A DNA stretch of 5,264 nucleotides, from assembly GCA_003451935.1 (NCBI GenBank), contig DMJA01000032.1, positions 1-5,264 on the forward strand. Direction: 5' to 3'. The number at the start of each line of letters is the position of its first letter. Within the stretch, counting starts at the first letter, position 1. The DNA comes from Verrucomicrobiota bacterium. Lineage in GTDB: Bacteria > Verrucomicrobiota > Kiritimatiellia > CAIQIC01 > Lenti-01. The notes under the pieces are model-generated. The model did not search any database, had not been told where the DNA came from, and saw only the letters and a program-made list of their open reading frames with translations. The translations under genes were made by a program, and so were the position numbers. Shown here piece by piece: positions 1 through 5,264 of this stretch.

Positions 1-2421
1 GGTCATGGCGACGTAGAGGAGGCGCAGTTCCTCCAGCGCGTTGCTTTGGCGGTCCTCGGCGTACTGCGCGGCCAGGACGGGCTCGGCCTCGATCGCCTTG
101 GTCTCGGGGGAGGACAGGATCCACTCGACGGGCGGATTGGGCTCGTCCACGGGTTGCTCGTGGACCATCAGCGATTCCTTGCTGTTGGCCGTGATGCCGC
201 TGGAGCCCAGGGCCGGCAAAATGACGATGTCGTATTCCAGCCCCTTGGCCTTGTGCATCGTGAGGATGTGGATGTTGGATCCGCTCTGCTCGGCGGGAAT
301 CTGCTGCGCCTGCACGAAGGAGCAGAAGAGGAGCGCGTTGCCGTCCGGAACCCGGTCGAATTCGGCGGCGATGGAAATCAGCAGGCGGAGGCGGCTTTGC
401 TCCAGCGAGGCCTGGCGCAGGTCGAGCAGAGAGGCCAGCCGGGTGGCGAAACCGGCATAGCCCTGTTCCCGGATCAGTCGCGCCCAGGCGGCCAAATCGG
501 CCGGAGCGAGCGAGACGGCCGGGGCAAGCGCCGACATCGCCACATGCTGCCGGGCGAATTCGTCGCCGGGATGCTCGATCAACTTGGCAAAGGAAAGGAT
601 GGCGGGAATCAAGGTGTTGTCGAGCAGTTCCGAGTTGCCGGCCCATGCCGCGTGGATGCCTTTGTCGACGAGCGCTCCCAACATTTCCAGCCCGTCGGCG
701 TTGCCTCGGGCAAGGATGGCGACGGAATGCCGGTTGAAATCGGGCATGTCGTCTCGGAGCTGTTCCACGAGATCGGCGGCGCGAAGGATGGCCGGCGAAT
801 ACGGCTCCCCGGACTCTTCCTTTGCTTCCTTGGTGGGGCGGGGCAGAACATGGAGCGCGACATGGCCGGAGAGCTTTTCGTTCTTTTCGGCGGCCTTGTG
901 ATCGGTCCATTCGGCGGCCCAGCGCGCCGCGATTTCAACCCAGTCGCCTTGGAGCTGCTCGTTCTTGGGAAGCGGCATGTCCGGGAGGGAGTTGAAGACC
1001 TGGTTGACGGCTTCGAGGACGAAGGGGCTGGAACGCCACGAGTGGACGAGCGGGGCGGGCACTTCGATGGCCGGTTCGGCGCCGGGGCGGTTGTACTTGG
1101 CGAGAATGCGCCGGAAGAGACGCGGATCGCCGCCGCGCCATTCGTAGATGGCCTGCTTGGTGTCGCCCACATAGAAAAGCGTGCGCTCGCGGCTGGCGTC
1201 TTGGATGACTTCGTCCACCAGGTTCTCGATGACGGCCCACTGGACGAGCGACGTGTCCTGGAACTCGTCGAGCAACCAATGGCGGAAGCGGGCATCGAGC
1301 CGGTAATCCATCAGCGCCCGGATGCGGGACGGCGCCTGGCCGGAGGCGGGGTCCAGCAAATGGGCGATGTCGTTGAACGCCAGTTGTCCCGAACGGACGA
1401 TGTGGTCGTGGCGGTTGCGGCCATAGGCGGCCAGCAACTGGTATAGCCCCCGGGTGCGGGCGATCTGCTTGCCGAGGAGGACAAAGCGGATATGGGCGAA
1501 AGCGGTGGCGAGCGCAGCCTGCGCTTCAGCCGACAGTTTCACATCGGTTTTGCGGATCTGGACGGAATCGCGGACGCCTGCCTGTGCGGCAAAGGCTTGG
1601 TAGAGCCGATCGGCGAGGGTGTTCTTGAAGTCGAACTCGCTGCTTTGGCTGAAGGCTTGCAGGACGGCGACGAAGCGGTTCCAATCGTCCTGCGCCTGGC
1701 CGGGCGGGATGGCTTCCGCCTGGTCTTCGAGGACCGCGAAGACGGCGGGCCAATCGGGGGCTTTCGGCGTCGGCAGTCCGCCCTTCCAGATGCGGGCGGC
1801 ATCGCCCCAGGCTACCGGTTCCGCCGCCCGGCGGTAGAGCTCGTATTGATCTCCGATCAGATTCCGGATGGCGCCATAGACGCTTTTCTTCTCTTCGCCG
1901 AAGGTCGCCCGCTTGAAGGCCTCCATCAATTCGCCGCGTTCCGAATCCGTCGCGGTCTTCTGGCCGAGGAGCCGCTGGAGGACGAGGTCTTCCTCGGCGG
2001 TCTGCGCCTCCTGCGCGACGGCCGGATCGGTGGCGATGCCGTATTCCAGACGGAACTGGCGGAGAATCTGCAGGAAGAACGAATCGAGCGTGCCGATGCG
2101 GAGCCCGGGCAGGGCATGGACGAGCGCGCGCAAGGCGGTTTGCGCGGCGGCATGGCTGGCGAATCCCGGCAGCCCGCCGTCGGCCAGATGGCGGTTCAGT
2201 TGCGCGAATCCTTTTTCATCTTGGGCGGCTTGCGCCAGGCGCGTCAGGATGCGCGACAAAATTTCGCCCGCGGCCTTGCGGGTGAAGGTCAGGGCGACGA
2301 TGGAGGCGGGATCCGCGCCGCGCGCCAGCAACGCGAGATAGCGGCTGCTGAGGGCGAAGGTCTTGCCGGTGCCGGCCGAGGCCGCCATGGCCGCGCTGCG
2401 AATCTGGACGGTCGCGCTCAC
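1..2421 (-). CDS. addA: AddA-like UvrD/RecB-family helicase, C-terminus cut by the window edge
   Basis: This is a superfamily 1A DNA helicase, predicted to be the ATP-driven motor that unwinds broken DNA ends together with the nuclease encoded upstream. The frame is open for 807 codons to the window edge. Motifs in order: Walker A AASAGTGKT (13-21, K20), Ia ALTFTRKAAGEIL (43-55), Ic IGTLDSFF (109-116), AFNDIAHLL (348-356), Walker B LLDEFQD (383-389), III YVGDTKQAIYEWRGGDP (417-433), IV HSWRS (460-464, R463), V HILTMHKAKG (718-727), and the start of VI, LRLLYVAMT (799-807), cut before its expected arginine. Start: GTG at 2421. The only other candidate is ATG at 2388, directly before Walker A, and the frame is closed upstream by a stop at 2472-2470. 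The N-terminus is too short for a usual Q motif. AddA proteins usually exceed 1,050 residues and carry a second PD-(D/E)XK nuclease at the C-terminus; whether this one does cannot be seen. A single-chain UvrD-like helicase is the alternative, but the long spacing between motifs Ic and II and the overlapping nuclease gene favour AddA. Confidence 0.92.
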   Translation of the reverse strand, partial: MSATVQIRSAAMAASAGTGKTFALSSRYLALLARGADPASIVALTFTRKAAGEILSRILTRLAQAAQDEKGFAQLNRHLADGGLPGFASHAAAQTALRALVHALPGLRIGTLDSFFLQILRQFRLEYGIATDPAVAQEAQTAEEDLVLQRLLGQKTATDSERGELMEAFKRATFGEEKKSVYGAIRNLIGDQYELYRRAAEPVAWGDAARIWKGGLPTPKAPDWPAVFAVLEDQAEAIPPGQAQDDWNRFVAVLQAFSQSSEFDFKNTLADRLYQAFAAQAGVRDSVQIRKTDVKLSAEAQAALATAFAHIRFVLLGKQIARTRGLYQLLAAYGRNRHDHIVRSGQLAFNDIAHLLDPASGQAPSRIRALMDYRLDARFRHWLLDEFQDTSLVQWAVIENLVDEVIQDASRERTLFYVGDTKQAIYEWRGGDPRLFRRILAKYNRPGAEPAIEVPAPLVHSWRSSPFVLEAVNQVFNSLPDMPLPKNEQLQGDWVEIAARWAAEWTDHKAAEKNEKLSGHVALHVLPRPTKEAKEESGEPYSPAILRAADLVEQLRDDMPDFNRHSVAILARGNADGLEMLGALVDKGIHAAWAGNSELLDNTLIPAILSFAKLIEHPGDEFARQHVAMSALAPAVSLAPADLAAWARLIREQGYAGFATRLASLLDLRQASLEQSRLRLLISIAAEFDRVPDGNALLFCSFVQAQQIPAEQSGSNIHILTMHKAKGLEYDIVILPALGSSGITANSKESLMVHEQPVDEPNPPVEWILSSPETKAIEAEPVLAAQYAEDRQSNALEELRLLYVAMT

Positions 2422-2437
2422 GGTTTGCCCGGCTCCC
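2418..2437 (-). promoter_or_regulatory. GTGA stop/start overlap with weak ribosome-binding site coupling the two genes
   Basis: The TGA stop of the nuclease gene (2420-2418) and the GTG start of the helicase gene (2421-2419) share the four bases GTGA. A GGGAG stretch (2437-2433) lies 11 bases before the GTG, a longer spacing than is ideal, so initiation probably depends largely on ribosomes finishing the upstream gene. This arrangement fits production of two subunits of one complex in balanced amounts. The overlap is read directly; the coupling is inferred. Confidence 0.7.
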
Positions 2438-5204
2438 GGATGAGAGACCCGCCGCCAGCGAACAGTGGTTCAAAGTCGTCGAACCGGATGGCCTTGTCCG
2501 TCGGCGGCCAGAATTGGCCGGCCTGGATGCCGGCGATGACTTCGCGGGCCTTGGCGATGGCGTCGGCGTAGAGGTCTTCGCCCGCCTTGCCCCGGAGGTC
2601 CATTTCGACGATCCCCGTCTTGCCGGTGGCCTTGGGCAGGTTGAAATAACCTACGGCAATGATCGCCCCCCCCGGCGACCTGGCGTCGCCGGAGGCGGAC
2701 TTTTGCTCCCCTGCCGCACAAGGCGGCAGGGACCGCGAAGCCCTGAGATGCAGTTGCTCGTAGATGAACCGGTAGAGCGGCAATTGGAGATCCACCCAGC
2801 GCTCCTCCGAGTTGGGGCGGAAGTGGGTCTTGATGGGCGATTCCCCGCCATCGGAGGTTTTGTAGTCGAGGATCCGGATGCGCCCGCTTTCCAGGTGCCG
2901 GTCGATGCGATCGATGCGCGCCCTCAAGATCATGCCGTCGAGTTCGGCCTCGAATTTCTCTTCGGCGGAGATGATCCGCCAGCCTTCCCGAACCGCCGCC
3001 GCGTGGATCTTCGCCGCGGCCGACAGCCGCTGGCGAAGGGATTCGAGCTGCACGATCGCGGCGAAGGAGGGCCGCGGGCCGAACTGCGTTTGGGCCAGCC
3101 GGTCGAGTTCGGCCAGCAGGAGGGATTGGATTTCCGCCTCGTCGTCGAGGGCCTCGTGTTTCTTGAGGATGCGCAGCGCGTCGTGGGCTAGGGTTCCGAA
3201 CTCCATGATGTCGATTTCCCGGGCGCTGTCGTCCTCGGACTTCATGCCGAGCACTTGGGCGAGATAGAAGCGGAAGGGACAGGCGAGATAGGCCTTGAAG
3301 GCCGTGACGGAGAGGGATTTTGGAATCCGCTCCGGCTTGCAGGCGGGCGGAACGATGGGGAGGATGGGGCTGGCGGGTGCGGCGTCGGCCGTGGCGCGAA
3401 GGCCAGGGCGTCCAAACATCAGCTCTACGCGCTTGGGCAATTCGTTGTCGGGGCAGGCGAGCAGGATGCGGGAAGGCAGTTGCGGATCCTGGTTGGCGGC
3501 CCGGCGGCTATAGAGGAAGCGGACGCCTTCTGGCGGATGCGAAGCCAGCAGGGTTCGGGCAAGGAACAGGTCGCGGGCGAACCATTCGCGGTTGCCCGCG
3601 ATGCCGGCCTTGGCGCGGAGGGAATCCGGCAGGAAGGCGTCGCCGATGCGCGTTTCCGGAACGATGCCTTCGCGCATGTCGGCCAGCAGGACCGCCGGCG
3701 AGGTTTCCCATTGCACTTCCAGCCAGCCGATGGTTTCCCCCGCGGCGGAAGGATTGGGCTTGGGAAAGACCATCTCGGTCGCCATCGCCGTCCGCAGCAG
3801 ATCGATGGAATCCTCCCTGTCCAGTCCGAGGACTTGTGCGGACTCGCCGGTCGTCTGGACCAGATCGGCCAGGCTCTTCGCCGCCTCGGCGAACAACGGG
3901 TCGGGCGGAAGGGCGGAGGATGGCTTGCGGCAGTCGTAGAGATCGGCCAGAAAGACGGGCACGGAATCCGCGAAGTGCTTTTTCAGTTCCTCCAGCGACC
4001 GGGCGAGGACGGGGTAGCCCTTGCCTTGCTTGGCGAAGCGGAGCAGGTCGTCGAAGGCCGTCGGCAAATGCTTGGTTTGGCACTGGTCGAGCTGGGAAAG
4101 CAGGGCGTTTGCATCTTCGAGTTCGAGCCGGATGCCGAGCCAGTCCTGCGCGTCGGGATGCCGCAGGAAGGCGGCGGTGGAAGCGTAGTCCCGCTGGCGC
4201 AGGAGCGCGAGCCATGCCGAAAGCAGGCGTCCCGGCGCGGTGGAGGCGATCGGCACCCCGTTGGGCAGATAGAGCGAGAGTCCATCGATCTGCAGGCGGC
4301 GGGCAAGGGCCTGGGCATTTCCCGGATCGGGCGTGCAAACCGTCAATGCCTGTTTATGGTGGTTCGCTTGGATCAGCAGGGATGCCAGCGCCTCCGTTTC
4401 ATCGGGGGCCTGCTCGAAGACATGGATTTGGCGATCATCGAGCGGCAGCGGCTCGTTTTCCCACCGGTCGGGCAGCGGCCGGCCCCACTCGTCGAACCGG
4501 GCCGCCTCCGATTCGGGGGCCAGGATGTGAAGCTCGACCGAACCTGTTGCGGACATGGCTTGGAGCATGCGGACGGCCAGGGCCGGGAGATCGGGCACGA
4601 ACAGCGCGATGATCCGGGAATAGGGCGCCGGATCGGCCGGGCGTCTTGCCGCTTCGCGGCGGGCAACAAGCGGATCCTTCAGCCCGAGGCGGGAAATGTC
4701 CTGCACCAGGCCTTTCTCCAGTTGGGCGATTTCGCTCCACCGATCCCGCTCTTCTTCGGGGACGAGAGAAACGATGTCGGCGGCGGACCGGTCCGCTTCG
4801 TTCAGTTGCCTGCGGACATCCTGCAACTGGGCGGCGAGGCCGAGGGCGAAAGTGAAATCCCACTGGGTGCCCTTTGCCGGGAAAAGGGTTGGCAGTTTCT
4901 CGTGCTGGCCGAGCAACCGCCGCGCCAGCAAGGCCAGGACCAGCGAATCGTTGGCCACTCCCGGCGGAAGCGGAACGAGATGCTCTGGCGTCACGATGGA
5001 GTTCGTGAGGACGGCGGTACCCTTTTGGGCGGCGATCCGGGCCAATTCGGCGCGCAGCCGACGCCCCGCATGCCGCGTCGGGACCACGATCAGGCTGTCT
5101 CGAAGATCGATTGGGCCTTGGCCCTTCCATCCGCGGGTCAGGATCTCCACTGCGGCAGGCAGCGAAGACGTCGTCCAGCCGTGGAAATGTCGGGCGATGG
5201 TCAC
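2418..5204 (-). CDS. addB: AddB-like PD-(D/E)XK nuclease subunit of a double-strand-break resection complex
   Basis: This is a complete 928-residue protein, predicted to be the cytoplasmic partner of the helicase encoded just downstream; the pair would degrade and process double-strand DNA ends for RecA. Seen in the sequence: residues 38-54 hold a motif Ia-like strand (VVPTR, 40-44), but there is no GxGKT/S Walker A loop. Residues 314-327 (PNGVP...APGRLL) and 492-516 (GWLEVQW...REGIVP) match the degenerate helicase core of AddB proteins. The nuclease domain starts near 629 with TAFKAYLACPFRFYL and continues with FGTLAHDAL (669-677, H674), RIDRID (763-768, D765), DYKT (780-783, D780 and K782) and QLPLY (807-811), so the RecB-type catalytic set is intact. 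The C-terminus has no cysteines, so the iron-sulfur cluster of the Bacillus type is absent. Start: GTG at 5204, with AGGG seven bases upstream; no ATG lies upstream in frame. A palindromic block sits in frame at residues 825-845. It is shorter than Bacillus AddB (about 1,160 residues). The nuclease assignment is secure; the name AddB rests partly on the neighbour. Confidence 0.9.
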   Translation of the reverse strand: MTIARHFHGWTTSSLPAAVEILTRGWKGQGPIDLRDSLIVVPTRHAGRRLRAELARIAAQKGTAVLTNSIVTPEHLVPLPPGVANDSLVLALLARRLLGQHEKLPTLFPAKGTQWDFTFALGLAAQLQDVRRQLNEADRSAADIVSLVPEEERDRWSEIAQLEKGLVQDISRLGLKDPLVARREAARRPADPAPYSRIIALFVPDLPALAVRMLQAMSATGSVELHILAPESEAARFDEWGRPLPDRWENEPLPLDDRQIHVFEQAPDETEALASLLIQANHHKQALTVCTPDPGNAQALARRLQIDGLSLYLPNGVPIASTAPGRLLSAWLALLRQRDYASTAAFLRHPDAQDWLGIRLELEDANALLSQLDQCQTKHLPTAFDDLLRFAKQGKGYPVLARSLEELKKHFADSVPVFLADLYDCRKPSSALPPDPLFAEAAKSLADLVQTTGESAQVLGLDREDSIDLLRTAMATEMVFPKPNPSAAGETIGWLEVQWETSPAVLLADMREGIVPETRIGDAFLPDSLRAKAGIAGNREWFARDLFLARTLLASHPPEGVRFLYSRRAANQDPQLPSRILLACPDNELPKRVELMFGRPGLRATADAAPASPILPIVPPACKPERIPKSLSVTAFKAYLACPFRFYLAQVLGMKSEDDSAREIDIMEFGTLAHDALRILKKHEALDDEAEIQSLLLAELDRLAQTQFGPRPSFAAIVQLESLRQRLSAAAKIHAAAVREGWRIISAEEKFEAELDGMILRARIDRIDRHLESGRIRILDYKTSDGGESPIKTHFRPNSEERWVDLQLPLYRFIYEQLHLRASRSLPPCAAGEQKSASGDARSPGGAIIAVGYFNLPKATGKTGIVEMDLRGKAGEDLYADAIAKAREVIAGIQAGQFWPPTDKAIRFDDFEPLFAGGGSLIREPGKP
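2672..2692. repeat. Perfect 8-base inverted repeat with 5-base loop inside the nuclease gene
   Basis: CCGGCGAC (2672-2679) and its exact reverse complement GTCGCCGG (2685-2692) flank the loop CTGGC. It encodes roughly residues 838-845 (GDARSPGG), immediately before the conserved-looking strand AIIAVGYFNLPKA. Its left end merges with a run of eight C (2666-2673). The loop length matches that of the neighbouring palindrome, but the two stems differ in sequence. Confidence 0.55.
2709..2731. repeat. Perfect 9-base inverted repeat with 5-base loop inside the nuclease gene
   Basis: CCCTGCCGC (2709-2717) and its exact reverse complement GCGGCAGGG (2723-2731) flank the loop ACAAG. It lies inside the nuclease coding sequence and encodes residues 825-832 (around SLPPCAAG). 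On the coding strand the hairpin is followed by an A-rich stretch rather than T, so it is not an intrinsic terminator. With the second palindrome 16 bases away it looks like part of a small inserted palindromic element. Confidence 0.6.
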
Positions 5205-5215
5205 GCCGGAACCCT
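5205..5215 (-). promoter_or_regulatory. Ribosome-binding site of the addB-like gene
   Basis: AGGG at 5215-5212 is followed by a seven-base spacer and then GTG at 5204. The frame is open upstream to the window edge but offers no ATG, GTG or TTG, so this site decides the start. It is a partial match to the Shine-Dalgarno consensus. No convincing -35/-10 promoter could be recognised in the remaining leader. Confidence 0.5.
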
Positions 5216-5230
5216 GACGGAAAATCAGGC

Positions 5231-5258
5231 AAAAATCAATTCCAACCCCCCTTGAAAT
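5231..5258 (-). other. Leader hairpin followed by a run of five T
   Basis: On the minus strand ATTTCAA (5258-5252) can pair with TTGGAAT (5245-5239) as seven pairs including one G-U, around a loop of six G. Three bases later comes TTTTT (5235-5231). It could be a weak intrinsic terminator of a gene upstream of the window or a leader structure of the addB-like gene. The stem is mostly A/T and the T run is short, so it may also be chance; the alternative pairing CCCC with GGGG over the same bases is about as plausible. Confidence 0.22.
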
Positions 5259-5264
5259 GGGGCG

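Noticed and set aside
46..1446. A 466-codon open frame on the plus strand opposite the helicase gene
   Set aside because: It has the same codon-register explanation; the opposite strand encodes helicase motifs II to V in order here, which is decisive for the minus strand.
2418..2421. A frameshift joining the two genes into one AddB-AddA fusion
   Set aside because: Both ends are well formed: the nuclease ends in a normal stop and the helicase has its own GTG just before Walker A. A four-base overlap is a common operon junction and needs no frameshift.
1492..2571. A 359-codon open frame on the plus strand
   Set aside because: It covers the N-terminal part of the helicase gene, including Walker A, in antisense register and runs on across the end of the nuclease gene. 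No family resemblance was seen.
2709..2731. The strong hairpin in the nuclease gene as a transcription terminator
   Set aside because: On the coding strand it is followed by A-rich sequence instead of a T run, and it lies well inside an intact reading frame that continues to a coupled downstream gene.
3508..4338. A 276-codon minus-strand open frame overlapping the nuclease gene
   Set aside because: It is a shifted frame inside the nuclease coding sequence with an Arg/Pro/Ala-rich translation and no motifs, typical of GC-rich shadow frames.
3255..5255. A 666-codon open frame on the plus strand opposite the nuclease gene
   Set aside because: It is in exact codon register with the nuclease gene, so its stops would need the sense codons TTA, CTA or TCA, which a GC-rich gene avoids. 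Its translation has no recognisable motif and is rich in Gly, Arg and Gln, as expected for an antisense shadow.

Overview
The window is a stretch of GC-rich bacterial chromosome read almost entirely on the minus strand. It holds two genes of one operon: a complete AddB-like PD-(D/E)XK nuclease (5204 down to 2418), followed by the first 807 codons of an AddA-like UvrD/RecB-family helicase (2421 down to the window edge at 1). The two reading frames share four bases (GTGA), so they are very probably co-transcribed and translationally coupled. Together they would form an AddAB-type helicase-nuclease that resects double-strand DNA ends for RecA-dependent recombination.

Layout, in the direction of transcription. 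Positions 5264-5205 are a 60-base leader with a small A/T-paired hairpin, a T run and an AGGG ribosome-binding site, leading to the GTG start of the addB-like gene. Its N-terminal part resembles a degenerate, ATP-site-less helicase core, and its C-terminal part is a nuclease domain with an intact catalytic set. A block of 60 bases near 2672-2731, made of two perfect palindromes, interrupts the nuclease domain in frame. The addA-like gene then starts at GTG 2421, with its Walker A motif only about a dozen residues in. It shows motifs I, Ia, Ic, II, III, IV and V in order and is cut by the window edge inside motif VI. There is no gene-free stretch of 300 bases, and no RNA gene, insertion sequence or CRISPR array was seen.

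The organism cannot be named from this window. The compact N-terminus of the helicase, the wording of the nuclease motifs (CPFRFYL, FGTLAHDAL, GYFNLPKA) and the addB-addA order recall proteins of the Planctomycetes-Verrucomicrobia group more than Firmicutes or Enterobacteria. This rests on memory of the families, not on a search.

No new system is evident. The observations most worth a second look are the palindromic in-frame insertion with its adjacent run of eight C/G bases, and the AddB-like subunit that lacks both an ATP site and the C-terminal iron-sulfur cysteines.
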